Assembly (NCBI RefSeq): GCF_040869045.1
Contig: NC_090320.1
Span: forward strand, 117,871,112-117,935,111
DNA: 64,000 nt
Direction of reading: 5' to 3'
Source of the DNA: Eurosta solidaginis
Lineage: Eukaryota; Arthropoda; Insecta; Diptera; Tephritidae
Both the position numbers and the translations under genes were made by a program. Shown piece by piece: positions 23,881 to 35,592 of the stretch; the first letter of the stretch is position 1, and every line of letters begins with the position of its first letter. The notes beneath the pieces were generated by a model. That model was not told the origin of the DNA. It made no database searches and saw nothing but the letters and a program-made list of their open reading frames with translations.

Positions 23881-25020
23881 GGGTATAGCCAACCATGAGG
23901 TTGAACGAAACGATATAGCGATAAAACATCGGCGTATCGATTAATCGGGGGATCCAGATAACGGAAGCCAGAGGCAGAAGTTGGGTTCCTCTTTATTTTT
24001 CGATTGGGCACGAGACGGAGTCGCCAGTGGAAGTCTTTTGAAAAGAAAAATTTTAGAATCCAACTGGGAGAAGCGAGTGGGAATCACCGCGGTTTGGTAT
24101 TTGCGTCATCATCACCTTTCGCCATCACGACTTCATTTTTCCTTGCAATTGGGGAATTTTCCACAAACAAACGCATTTTGTGTTTAACGCGGATTATTCG
24201 TTTGTGTGCAATAAATCATGCTTCTATTGATTAGTTCATTAAATTTGCTCTCTAGATTGGCAATACCCGTATGCAGGTGCTGCAAGTACTTCATAATTGT
24301 TAAATCTATTGGTTACTCGGCCGCATAGTTGGTTACTGAAAAAGGGGATCAAGCCAAAAAGAACAAATGTGATCAAAATAAACATCAGCGGAATAATAAA
24401 ACACCAATCAGGGTAATATCGGAAAAGCAAATTAAACAAGAAGCAGTAGGAGAGGAATAGATATAAAAGTGCGAGTATCTTATCGGATACCCCACAGTAT
24501 GCGCTATAAGTTGCATACGAACTGCGGTCGATTAATTAAAATTTCCGAAACGGTAATAGCATTCAATAAATTTACTTTGCTAGACAAGTCGCTGCGCTAG
24601 CACATATTCAGTATGCTCCAAAATACTACCGAGCCAACGGTACCGTCAGGTTCAAGGGCTGCAAACCACCACCAACTGCGCGTAGTAATACTATGCGCCA
24701 ACCACCATCGCCAGTGCCCACAACAACAACTTCGACCGCGCAACCACGAGCGCAACAACCAAAACCAATCACCTCATAAACTACACCACCAGTATCCACC
24801 TCCACTAGTTAGCCACCACCACAACCATCAACATTGCGCGCCAAAACCGAGCACAACCACCATCGTCGCGGGCCAAAACCGCGCACAACCACCGTCGTCG
24901 CGCGCCAAAACCGCGCACCACCACCAACACCGCGCGCGAAAACCGCGCACGGCCACTGTTAACCGAGCCAACCAAACGCGCATCAACCACCAGCAACAAC
25001 CACCCAACTTCTTCCAGCTG
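23881..25020. other. Non-coding DNA, possibly LTR-like around 24.2-24.6 kb
   Basis: A TATAAAAG box (about 24464) is followed about 100 bp later by AATAAA (about 24567), an arrangement seen in LTRs. No matching second copy is in the window, so this stays tentative. From 24613 the sequence becomes CAA/CCA-rich; the open frame 24613-25050 is low-complexity His/Gln/Pro and probably not a gene. Confidence 0.35.
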
Positions 25021-25202
25021 CAACAACAACAGCAGGGCCGCCAAATATAGGCCGGCTGCAACAACAACAGCAGGGCCACCGAATATAGGCCTGCTGCAAC
25101 AACACCAGCTACAACAACAAAAGCAGGGCCGTCGAATATAGGCCTGCTGCAACAACACCAGCTGCAACAACAACAGCAGATCCGCCGAATATAGGCCTGC
25201 CG
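25021..25202. repeat. Four-unit tandem repeat (38, 38, 53, 53 bp)
   Basis: Units start CAACAACA and end AATATAGGCCTGCTG, at 25021-25058, 25059-25096, 25097-25149 and 25150-25202. The longer units carry an extra CAACAACACCAGCT segment of about 15 bp. Confidence 0.9.
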
Positions 25203-25270
25203 CAGAACCCGGCCACAACAACCGGAACCACATCTAATGGGTGAGTCCGTTCCAACCAACAACAAGGTGT

Positions 25271-25518
25271 ACAAGCATATACATACTTAGAAATACACTG
25301 TGTAAATATTGACAAATACATACATGCTTATATACTTGTATCAAATATAATTATATATGTATAAGCATATACATTCCTAGAAATACACATGTATAAAGAA
25401 TAATAAACACATACATGCATATATACTTATGTCAAATATAACTATATATGTGTATAAGCATATACATTCCTAGAAATACACATGTATAAAGAATAATAAA
25501 TACATACATGCATATATA
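25271..25518. repeat. Minisatellite, about 91-93 bp unit
   Basis: Unit boundaries (CTTRTRTCAAATATAA) lie at 25335 and 25426, with a final unit ending at 25518. The phrase CCTAGAAATACACATGTATA repeats. It is inverted relative to the array at 4575-4962. Confidence 0.85.
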
Positions 25519-27776
25519 CTTGTCAGCCGATGCAAACCTAGAAATCATCAACATCTACATCCCTCCTGCCACCTGTTGCCCCAGTGGATACCGCCCTAAT
25601 ATTAGCGCCTTACTCACTGGCAACAATCGCATTATCTTAGGCGACTTTAATGCCCACCACGATCTATGGCATTCAAACTTGCGGGCGGACAGTAGGGGTG
25701 AGATGTTGGCGGATCAAATAGAAGAAACGACGTTCTGCACAATAAATGGAGACGCTCCCACACGTATGGTGGGAATCTGTCACAGTTCGCCGGATATCTC
25801 AATCGTGAGCGCAGAACTCGTAACTGCGTCAACTGGCAGCCGATGGTAACATTGGCATCCGACCACCTGCCTATACTTATTTCGTTCGAGCGTACCGCCG
25901 ACTTCATCGTTAAAGGAAAACGCACTTTCATAAACTTTAAAAAAGGAAAGTGGGACGAATACAAATCTTTTACAGACAACCTCTTTGCTGCCCTCCCTAT
26001 CCCGACTGATGCCCGCCAAGGGGAGCGTGCTTTCCGTAAGGTCATTGTATCCGCCTCGTCACGTTTCATTCCCGCCGGGAGAATCGCCGAAATTCGGCCC
26101 ACTTCCCGGCGGAGGCCGCAAATTTAGCGACAGAACGTGACCTTATAAGACAGCTCGGCCCAGGCGACCCCCAAATAAGGGATATAAACCAACGCATCAG
26201 ATTGCTTGTGGATGAACACAAGCGGGCGAAATGGGAGGAGCACCTAAGAGGTTGTAACCTCTCTGCCGGTGTGGGTAAACTTTGGTCCACCGTAAAGTCA
26301 CTATCGAATCCGTCTAAGCACAATGACAAAGTTTCCATCGCCTTCAGCGATAAAGTGCTGTCGGATTCGAAAAAATGCGCGAGCGCTTTCTGCCGTCAAT
26401 ATGTAATGCATTCTACGGTCGGCAAAGATAGACCGAGGGCCAACAGACACGCATATAAACATAAATTCAGCGCGTCACCAATTATTATCACCGCCAGAGA
26501 GGTTGAAGATGCCATTGGTCACGCTAAACCATCCAAAGCAGTGGGCCCAGACGGCATAGCCATGCCGATGCTTAAAAGCCTAGGGAAAGAGGGTTTCAAA
26601 TACTTAGCACATGTCTTCAATCTGTCTCTTTCCACCTTTGTCATACCCGAAAAATGGCCAAGGTGGTCCCGCTACTAAGGCCTGGGAAACCAGCTAACAT
26701 AGGAGAGTCGTATCGTCCGATCTCTCCAGTCTTTTCGCCTCGAGATACCTGGCATTATCACCGACTAAATCTTCCGCGACCTTATTTACAACATGGACGT
26801 CCCAAATGTCGACCATTTTGAACATCCACGTCGATGGCACTACGCTACCGACGGTCCTACACCCCAAAATCTTGGGTGTGACGTTTGATCAGGATCTACA
26901 TTTTGATGAGCACGCAGCCGCAATTGTTCCGAAAATCCAGATCCGTAATAAAATCCTCAAATCCCTTACTGGCAGTACCTGGGGAAAAGATAAAGAAACG
27001 CTCATTACTACATACAAAGCAATTGGCCAGCCGTTTACGTGCTACGCGTCACCCATATGGTCGCCAAGCCTAAAAATTACCCACTGGAAGAAGCTACAGG
27101 CCTGCCAAAATACTGCTCTCAGAATCGCCACGGGCTGTCTTCTTATGTCCCCAGAACACCATCTACATAATGAGGTGAGAATACTCCCCATCAGGGAGAG
27201 AAATGAGATGCTAACCAAACAGTTCCTGTTGAATACCCAGAAACTTGGGCATCCAAGCAGGCATCTGATTGATGAGCCAACACCGCCTAGGGGCTTAAGG
27301 AGTCATCTCCGTAAGCATTTTGAGGAAATAAGGCACCAGAGAACCCAGTCGTATGAAGCAAAAAAACACAAGCAGGTACTTGGTGAACTCCACAAACAGG
27401 CGTCGGAGCTTTATGTCAGGAATGGCCCGGTGAATCCAGTACTCAACACTCCAAAGTACCCAAAACTTGTGGAAGACGAACGCGTGTCACTCTTGCTCAA
27501 CTTCGTTCTGGATACTGTAACAGTTTAAACTCTTACCTATCCAGAATCAACCCCGACATACAAAATGTATGCCCCGCTTGCAATGTGTCCCCACATGACA
27601 CCAACCATCTCTTTAATTGTAATGTGGAACCAACGCCTCTAACACCCCTTTCATTATGGTCCACCCCTGTTGAAACAGCAAGTTTCAGTGGACTCCCGTT
27701 AGAGGATTTTATTTGTGATCGGTCGCGGCTATTAGGTGGGGCGAAGCACTGCTACAACAACAACAACAATACATTA
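25519..27776 (+). pseudogene. Jockey/BS-like LINE copy 1: endonuclease, partial RT, C-terminal Cys-His
   Basis: The copy is 5'-truncated inside the APE-type endonuclease, directly against the minisatellite. Endonuclease motifs are ILGDFNAHH and SSPDIS (25508-25849), and ASDHLPI in the next frame. 26202-26678 has the RT start (SKAVGPDGIAMPMLKSLG). The catalytic palm is deleted between about 26740 and 26806. 26806-27528 is the thumb and post-RT region (LGVTFDQDLHFDEH). 27579-27700 has the C-terminal CPACNVSPHDTNHLFNC motif. A 2-nt insertion near 27484 and other shifts kill it. It ends in GCTACAACAACAACAACAA (about 27752-27770). Confidence 0.88.
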
Positions 27777-28202
27777 TAAAACTATCTTATATTACTTTAA
27801 CATATTGATACACTTTTGAGATATCGCTAGTTTGTAAGGTGGGAATTTGAAGACAACTGAAACCCCTCTTACTCTATCTAATTCACTCAAGAAATAAGAA
27901 CATAAAAGGGCAGCCCTCCTAAAATTATAGAAACATCAAGGAAAATATTTAAATAAATTATTATGTTTACATGTCCTTTTTGAATTATCGTAAGACATTC
28001 ACGCTTGATATAAGACCCTTAGTCACGTACGCTCCATGAAAACCGGTGCGCTAATATAAGCTGCCTTAAGAGACTTGCATATCAAAAAGAAAAAAAGGAG
28101 GGGGGGGGGGGGGGTATTTATATTTTCCCTATAAGCAAATGTTATAAATAGTAGAAACTTTGTATTTACTTAAGATAATGAATTCTGAAAAAATATTGTA
28201 AC
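27777..28202. other. AT-rich spacer with a poly-G run
   Basis: A G-run of about 16 (about 28098-28113) breaks otherwise AT-rich DNA. No gene is seen. Confidence 0.5.
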
Positions 28203-28803
28203 AATGGTAATGCTGATAATTTTGTTTATTTAGAAGGCATAACCAGGTAAGGGGCCACCGAAAATTAGGTGCGTCGGTGGCCATGGTTTTTGAGGGTGTG
28301 ACTAAGCACCGGGCGTCGCAACAACACCCGCAGCGCTCCTCTTGTATATTCGGCCTTTTTATTTTTATTTCTTTCTGATTTTCAGCTTTTTTTTTTGTTT
28401 CCGCGTTGCAACCGGTCGTATCCGGTTTGAAATTTTCTTTTTTATTTCAGTTATTTTAAAATTTCAGTTAGTGGCTTTCAGTCATAGTAAATTTAAATGT
28501 CTTATTTTCGGTTAATTTCTTTGCGTTAGATTTTTTTTGAATTTTGAATGTTAACGGTCAGTCCGTGACATCCGGTTCGACCGGATGTTGTTTTAGTTTG
28601 AATTATAGCGTTTTGAGTTGGCTCTGCGCTTCGTGTCAGTTTTGAAAGGCATGATGTGACCTTTTTTCTGTTTACGGCGCAGGACAGTAAGGTTGGCAAG
28701 AACCCACCCAGCCGACATGACTAGCCACAGTTCACCACGATATCATGCCGACTGCCTTGCTTGCTGCTCATTGAAGATGCGATAACCATAACAGATGGCG
28801 CAA
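28203..28803. repeat. Inverted partial copy of the 2383-3793 repeat
   Basis: The reverse complement of about 3226-3793 matches along the whole segment. This includes the terminal AATGGTAATGCTGA, the AGGGGCCACCG block, the palindromic CCGGATGT motifs and the CAGATGGCGC end. Divergence is moderate. Confidence 0.8.
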
Positions 28804-29127
28804 CGCTGAATAAATATAGTTGGTAAGAAGGAATAGAAGTAGAAATTTATCAGTGAAATAAATCACCGCTGTATAGCTAAATGGTTGGCGCAGCGTGCCT
28901 AAAGCTTACTGACGATGAAGTCTTAGCACCCTTCGAAATGGATCTATCTGCGCAGCTATGGCAGGTTGTCTGAAAAATTGTCTACTTACTATTTCAAAAA
29001 CAAAATAAAATTTTTCAATTATAGAAAAATTAAAAAAATCAATAATCATTACAAAAAATTATTGTTCTGGCCTTCAGCTCGTTTCGAACCTTGAATACTT
29101 TATCAATAGGCCGATGAAACAAAAACA
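28791..29127 (+). repeat. Direct repeat copy 1, possible tRNA-related SINE
   Basis: It starts ACAGATGGCGCAACG and ends near ATCAATAGGCCGAT plus an A-rich run. It carries TAGCTAAATGG (28874-28884), a fair pol III A-box, with a weak B-box-like CCTTCGAAATGG about 55 bp later. The second copy starts at 29210. Confidence 0.6.
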
Positions 29128-29209
29128 ATTGTTAATAAACCAAGAGCACTTGGGAATGTCAAACGAAGTAATTGACAATAAACAAATCCAACATTATCCG
29201 TGTCTTGCA

Positions 29210-29548
29210 ACAGATGGCGCAACGCCGAATAAATATAGTTGGTAAGAAGGAATAGAAGTAGCAATTTATCAGTCAAATAAACCACCGCTGTATAGATAAA
29301 TGGTTAGCGCAGCGTGCCTAAAGCGTACTGATGATAAGCGCTTAGCACCCTTCGAAATGGATCTATCTGCGCAGCTATGGCAGGTTGCCTGAAAAATTTT
29401 CTACTTACTATTCCAAAAACAAAATAAAATTTTTCAATTATAGACAAATTAAAAAAAAAAAAAACAATAATCATTAAAAAAATACTTGTTCTGGCCTTGA
29501 GATCGAATCGAACCTGAATCCTTTATCAATAGGCCGATAAAACAAAAA
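29210..29548 (+). repeat. Direct repeat copy 2, possible tRNA-related SINE
   Basis: This is the same unit as 28791-29127, roughly 90 percent alike by eye. An 82-bp unrelated spacer lies between the copies. On the minus strand GGTTCGATTC (about 29508) is a perfect B-box core, though no partner A-box was found for it. Confidence 0.6.
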
Positions 29549-29649
29549 AAAAAACTCGTGTTTAGTTTTTTCCACTGTTTTTTTTTGATTTAGTTTTCAC
29601 TATTATTGCTACATCTTTTTTTAATTGCGGCACTTCACCTTCTTTGTTA

Positions 29650-30174
29650 TTACTTTTCAAAGCTTCTGCATATAACATTTCCTTTGTTTCCAATATTTTT
29701 ACTGCTTATTTTCTTATTTATTTCGCTGTGTACTTTCTCACTGTCTTGACGAATTATCTCAGTTTTATTTTTCACTTCTTCAATTATGTCGTATAAGCTA
29801 TTTATCTCGCCAATTTTCTTTTCAAATAACTTTTGCAATCTTTCCATTGTTGCAATGCGTTGAGTATACCGACTTTCTACAGCTTCCAATAAAGCTTTCA
29901 ATTCGTCTTGGCTTTTCTTCATCACATCTTCAAACTCATGTTTATACTCCTTCAGTATTGAGGTATTTTTCTTAACACTAATTTGCATGTCTTGCAGCAC
30001 CAAATCAACGTTTTGTATGTTTCTTACACACTTATCACACATAAAGCGTACCATGTTTTTTTCTCCAATAATTTTAGAGCCGTATTTGTCAACATCCGCG
30101 CAGGTGAGGCTCAAGTGATACACTTTATCGCACACTCCTTCACATCTCTTATTGCATCTCGCACATACATTCAT
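29650..30174 (-). CDS. Zinc-finger plus coiled-coil protein, LINE ORF1-like
   Basis: The 174-residue frame starts MNVCARCNKR. Cys/His spacing (CARC, GVC, VYHLSLTC, MCDKCV) within the first 50 residues is PHD-like. Residues 55-160 are charged and heptad-rich and look like a coiled coil. Proteins of this build are common as ORF1 of insect non-LTR elements, where they bind LINE RNA. A host PHD-like gene is possible but less likely in this setting. It lies just outside the L1 left LTR, on the minus strand. No RT follows, so if it is LINE-derived it is an isolated piece. Confidence 0.55.
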   Translation of the reverse strand: MNVCARCNKRCEGVCDKVYHLSLTCADVDKYGSKIIGEKNMVRFMCDKCVRNIQNVDLVLQDMQISVKKNTSILKEYKHEFEDVMKKSQDELKALLEAVESRYTQRIATMERLQKLFEKKIGEINSLYDIIEEVKNKTEIIRQDSEKVHSEINKKISSKNIGNKGNVICRSFEK

Positions 30175-30339
30175 TTTTGCTTTTTTTTATTTTTACTTTA
30201 TTAATGTTTTAACTAGCCTTCCGTTTATTTGCATATGTGTGCATTCAAATCTGTTTGCTTTGACTTTTTTCTCACAGTTATTCGATATTTGAATCTAAAT
30301 TATAAAATTTTGGTTTTTTCACTTGAATTTGTATTATAT

Positions 30340-30946
30340 TGTAAAGAATTTAGGGAAACTCCGCTTATTTTACACCTTCTCCTAACGTTCGTATCGCTAA
30401 ATTGTTGAATAAATAACACCAATATTCAATAATGCAAAATGGTCTTAATTAGACTACTTTGAAAATACTTCACAATAAGTCTTATACTTCGGAAATGATA
30501 GCGTGTTTAAATCAAACTAATTCAGATTAATCAGCTTTCGCTGCTTTTATACTCTGTGCCCAAATGTCTAAACGTTTCTTCTGCTAGAATTTTCTACTTG
30601 GTTACCAGCTATAGACTTACCAGCTATAAATTACAGATGCACGTTTATAGCCTCTCGCATAGCCATATGCGCGTGCATATGTGAGTAATTCTTCCCCCGA
30701 TGATTGCATACTTTTGGGAGTATCTCAGATACATGCATGTGAATTTGTAGTTTAGTCTCTCGCATAGCCATATGTATTTGTGTGAGCTACTTTGCTGATG
30801 ATTTCATACTTTTGTGAGTATCTCTCCGCTGCTTGTATGTACATATGTGTATACATAATGATTGAATTCTTTATGTACATACAATTGACTGCTTAGTATC
30901 GGCTTAGAGATGATAGTATCCCTTAGTGTTGCTAATATTCGTCACA
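30340..30946 (-). repeat. 3' LTR of L1
   Basis: On the plus strand it starts TGTAAAGAATTTAGGG and ends ATTCGTCACA. It is followed by CTGCCCTCCACC, the complement of a purine-rich tract. Confidence 0.93.
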
Positions 30947-31088
30947 CTGCCCTCCACCTAAGTCTGATCGTCCCGATCAGACAAATCTCTCGATCTAAAC
31001 GCTGCCAGCCTTTCCAAATGAACCATTTTCGTTTTGGTTCGTGGTTTGCCAATAGTTTGTATGCGGTAACCTACATCATTGATCCGTT

Positions 31089-31671
31089 TTACAACTTTTT
31101 ATGGGCTTTCCCAATTACACTGCAATTTCGGCGACAAACCTTTTTTTCGTTGTGGGTTGTATAACAGACCAAATCTCCTTCCTTCAAACCTTCCGAATTA
31201 ATTGCTTTATCGTATCTGGCTTTCATCTGGTCACTCATAATCTTTGTTCGTTTCCTTACAAGATCTTTCAAGACACCAGTGGATTTCTTGACATTTCTCT
31301 CCGCATCGGCATCTATCCCAAACTTCAAATCAGCTGGCAGTCGAAGGTCATTGCTAAAAATTACCTTTTCGGGAGTTTGGCCCGATGTCTCATGCACTTC
31401 CGATCGGTAAATAAAAATAATAATGCTATGTGTGTATCCCACTCTTTATGGTACTTTTCGACTACTTTCCTTAAATGTTCCTCTAAGGTTCTATTGAAAC
31501 GCTCCACCATACCATCGGACTGAGGATGCAGTGGAGTTGTCCGTGTTTTTCGAATGCCCAACTTCTTACATATTTCTTGGAACACAGCTGATACAAAATT
31601 CCTGCCTCGGTCAGAATGTAACTCCATTGGTACACCATACCTTGCAACCCAATCGTTTTTAACCACGTCTG
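31089..31671 (-). pseudogene. L1 integrase, second half
   Basis: From 31666 the frame gives VPMELHSDRGRNF and PQSDGMVERFNRTLEE, the second Asp and the Glu of the integrase core. A shift near 31380-31440 leads to the C-terminal part (MSDQMKARYDK, EGDLVCY). The other half of the core is at 39760-40452, beyond L2. The frame is continuous across the L2 site when L2 and one CTAC are ignored. Confidence 0.9.
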
Positions 31672-31675
31672 CTAC

Positions 31676-32057
31676 TGTAGTATTGCGTGGAATTCACCCC
31701 ATTTTAAACACGCTTAACATTACAAACGCTCGTTCATTGACCCAGGTAACTACCATAAGTTCATTCGCTTTCACTAAGTCACCTAATGCATTAATGCGTC
31801 ATACCCAAATTGCTCGAGTAGGAATCATATTGACAATATGTAGGTCAATATAATAATTCGCTGATAAAGCATTTTTTACTATTGAGTCATGCACCTCTTG
31901 TATGTAATTATTAATGTAAGAATGTATATATGTATAGGTTAAGAACTTTTGTATAAAGTAGAAAGTATTCACAAATAAAGAAAATTCTGATGTCTGCGCT
32001 GAGCATAAGCGCTACGGAACCTATACTTTTGTTTAACTTTACTATCTACACACTACA
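31676..32057 (+). repeat. 5' LTR of L2
   Basis: 382 bp, TG...CA, matched by 39374-39755. AATAAAG near the 3' third could serve as a polyadenylation signal. Confidence 0.95.
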
Positions 32058-33363
32058 TGGCGATCCTGCCAGTCTAGATCAGAATTAGCAAAACTGCTAA
32101 AGATCTAGCTGGTCAGAGGAACATATCGGAAAGCAGGATTCAACTCACTACATCCTGCCAGCCTAGATTAAAATCTGCAAAACTGCAAAAAATAATCTAA
32201 CTGAACAGAGATCCTGCCAGTTTAACAAGTTTCTTTTAAAGTATAAAAATAAGAGCCACAAACTGGCTAGAGGATATTCCACGGATAATGGTATAACCCA
32301 CAAATAATTTAAACAAACGCAAAGTATTGGAAGCTAGAGATTGATGGATTAACCTAGACAAACAAGGCGACCAAATCCTTCTTCAACAGCAGCAACAACA
32401 ATAAATTGCAGCAAACTACTTTAGCAACATAATGGATGGTATATAAAATGAAATTTGTGATGCATAAGGAAGTGGAATATTGATGGAAAATTATGACTAG
32501 CGGCAGACGTTGAGAAAACATTACCAGCCATCAACATAAACATATTATATAACCTTGTACATGGCCAGACATTACCAGACATGAAGAAAAACTGGCAGCA
32601 AGTTGGACACAATTAATATAAGTATATTTTAATCTTTAGAATAAATTGAGCGGCCCTGTGACGCTTCACCATTGGCAAAAATTATGTCTTTGCCTAGGAC
32701 TTTTTATTGCAAAAAAAATATATGTAAAAATTTAAAGAGAAAAAGAATCAATTAAACGTAAAATAAATAAAAGTAGATAAAAAAAGAAGGATAAAATCTA
32801 ATTTTAGACAACACTCTGTAAAATAAATTCAAAATTAAATTAATCTCAATTTTAATAAAACTAGAAATGTCAAAAATATTAAATTTAAAAATAATTTTTT
32901 TGTAAATTAAAATGCCTTATTGAAAAATTTTTAATGCTATCATTGAAAGTGGCATAACATATTTTGAATTGAAAAAATATATACATATATGAAAATGCGA
33001 AAAAAAAATTTTTTAACAAATTTTTCCATTAAGAATAAAAATTTTCTTAGACCTTAATAATGTTAACTAAACATACAAGTAAAATTAGACAAAATAAAAA
33101 AATTAATTTGAAAAAATAAAATTAGAAATTTTTTTTTAAGGAAAAATTTTTAATATCTAAATTAGATATGAAAAAAATTAAAAGTAAAACAAAAATTACA
33201 ATTTTAAAAATAAATTGTTGAAATACCTATTAATTAAATAAGGTAAATTTATTAAAAATTAATGAAGGACAAGAGTAAAATGGAAATGTTTGAATAAATA
33301 TTAAAGCTTAATCTAGCAAACTTTTTTCCCCCCAAGGAACCAGCAATAAATTTTTATTTTCCT
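32058..33363 (+). other. L2 5' internal region, non-coding
   Basis: ATCCTGCCAG recurs at about 32064, 32151 and 32213 just after the primer site. The rest is very AT-rich with long A/T tracts. No protein is recognised. Confidence 0.6.
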
Positions 33364-33666
33364 TTGAATTTCCTCTATCAAATCGAAATGGCCTGGTGGA
33401 CAAAGATAGCACACGGCATAATGATAGCATTGACCGGTTATGAATTAGGGAAAGAAAACTCAGAAAATTCAGGAACAGAGAACAGAATTGTAAAATATGA
33501 GCCACTAGACCAACTAGACACAAAAATTACCCCAAAAATTCCAGATGTTTGGCTAGGCGCAATGATTTGCGTAGTCGGGCTATTAGTCATCGCAATAGCC
33601 ACTATAATAAAAAACTGTATGGAAATTAAATATAGGCAGTTGAAAAAGGCTCAAGCACGCATTTAA
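33364..33666 (+). CDS. Small membrane-protein ORF inside L2
   Basis: This is 100 residues. Near the C-terminus (about residues 62-85) WLGAMICVVGLLVIAIATII forms a good transmembrane segment, followed by a basic tail (KYRQLKKAQ). A C-terminal anchor plus short tail is the plan of retroviral-type Env remnants, but no Env motif is recognised. It may be an env relic or a chance frame. Confidence 0.35.
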   Translation: MNFLYQIEMAWWTKIAHGIMIALTGYELGKENSENSGTENRIVKYEPLDQLDTKITPKIPDVWLGAMICVVGLLVIAIATIIKNCMEIKYRQLKKAQARI

Positions 33667-33692
33667 TATTCAAAGTACTTTATACTTTCTAC

Positions 33693-33831
33693 CAGGCATG
33701 CTTAACGAACGAAACGATATCATTTCGTTACGATAATCAACGTTAATAAACGAAACGAAGTGACTTCGTTTCGTTTATTAGCGTTGATTATCGTAACGAA
33801 ATGATATCGTTTCGTTCGTTAAGCATGCCTG
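33693..33831. mobile_element. 139-bp palindromic MITE, hAT-type
   Basis: This is a nearly perfect palindrome beginning CAGGCATGCTTAACGAACG and ending with its complement. An exact 8-bp duplication CTTTCTAC lies at 33685-33692 and 33832-33839. The 8-bp duplication and CAGG ends indicate hAT-type mobilisation. One mismatch between arms was noticed. It landed inside L2, so it is younger than L2. Confidence 0.92.
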
Positions 33832-33839
33832 CTTTCTAC

Positions 33840-35588
33840 CCTAAACCCCTTTTAAAACCTAACCCAAAGCTGACGAAGAGCAACAAATAAGTAAAATAAT
33901 AACTCTGAAGATTTCCCAATCAACAGTACAGGCAGACTCATTAACCCTGCCAAAATTTAATAGCAAATCCAAATTTGCATAATTCGTTTGAATGCTCACG
34001 AAGCAATAAGAACTGCTAGGACAGTGGAAATAAGCAAAATCTAATAAAGAAAAAAAAATATACAAAAATTTTACAACCAGCCAGTATTAACAGCAAAAAT
34101 GAAGAAAAGTCAAAAGAGAACCGATACATATATAAGGCGCTATATAAATTTGCAGCAATAAGACATGTCGTGCTCGTTTTCATCTTAGGATAGAAAAATG
34201 GTAGCGAAGGAAATACAAAAAACCTGATTGTAGATGATAAAATTGACTTAGGACAATTACTTATCAGGCTGTACACACGTTGTACAAATGCCGCCAATAC
34301 AGGACTTGATATTTATAAGGAAAACACAGTTGTCCTGAGGGACAAATTGGTGAAAAATAATTGAATATTTACTCGAGTAGGCAAATTTAAAATAATAATT
34401 GATAGTTCTCTAAGATCAAATAATTGCATTAACCAAAGAGGTTGTGCATGTGACAAATCCCGGAATAAAAATAAAAATAATTCTTCATAAAAGTCATGGC
34501 GATTCTGTCCTGGTGGCCGCCGCAGAAAGCGCATGACAAATAAGATCAAAGAAATTGCTGAAATATATGAAAATATCGAAAACATAAAAATAACACTTAA
34601 AGATACGAAACATTTTTGCATCCACTGTACCTTCCGTTTACCCGTTAGTTAAAACTACTATGCTCTTCCATCAATCACAACCCCAAAATAATTTTTTTGA
34701 ATAACAGGCTTCTTACTATATGTGTCCAAACAATGGAAGTCGTTGTTAATACAAAAATAAATCACCTTTAGTTATTAGAAATAAATATAAATATTTAGGC
34801 ACCTGGGTCTCATTAAGAAAACCTCATAAGAGTTCAGAAAAGAAAAAAAAATAATATACTTTACTTTAACCACCAATAGAGATAAGTGTGAGGTTTTAGA
34901 AAGATCATAATTTTAGGAAAAATATTTTTTACTTTAACTCCGGTAGAATAAAATAGGAAATACCAATAAAAAAAATATTTTTACTTCAACCCCCAGTAGA
35001 ATAGAAATGGTAACCTACACATATAATAGGTTTAAAACAGCATTGAACATTCGCTAGTAACCAAAAACCAAGAAAATCACACTATAAATATTCCAATTTA
35101 CTCAGTTGTTTAATAATAATTTGTATCTAAGCAATTGAAAACAATTTTTTTTTCTCAGCTTCATATTTGTATATAAATATTAGAAAATAATTTCTAGAAG
35201 ACAAGCGGATTTTAAGTGGGTGCACACATTTAAAATCCGACTGTGTAATAAATCAAACAAGTAAAATAAGTAAATAAGTAAAATACCACTTAATACAAAA
35301 TATTATTCATAATCACAAGCACATAACCATTCAAATGTACATATATATATGATACTTCAAAAAAAAAAAGCACAAACAAAAGAACAATACAAAAACGATT
35401 TGTCACACATAATCGTAAGCACTCAACCACAAAAAAAAAAAAAAATAATAATTTTGCACAAAGAAAAAAAATTTTAGCAAAATTACTCATAGTAAATACA
35501 CAAAATCAGCTTATTATGAAAAAGCGAGAATGAGCATAACGGGCACTACGTAAAGCAAATGCAAACGAATAAAAGCAAAAAAGAAAAC
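33840..35588 (+). other. L2 middle internal region, non-coding
   Basis: A-rich DNA with repeated phrases such as ACTTTAACYMCC-AGTAGAAT (about 34860, 34930 and 34985). No supported gene. Confidence 0.5.
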
Positions 35589-35592
35589 ATAC

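Noticed and set aside
24440..24600. Solo LTR with TATAAAAG and AATAAA
   Set aside because: No second copy, no TG...CA ends and no target duplication could be found, so it is mentioned only as a possibility.
24613..25050. 145-residue His/Gln/Pro-rich open frame
   Set aside because: Low-complexity CAA/CCA repeat DNA gives long open frames in several registers. There is no domain or splice evidence.
4575..25518. CRISPR-like array
   Set aside because: The repeat units are contiguous minisatellites without unique spacers, in a eukaryotic genome.
29490..29550. Minus-strand tRNA gene suggested by GGTTCGATTC
   Set aside because: No matching A-box or acceptor pairing about 45-70 nt upstream on that strand. 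It is more likely repeat-derived.
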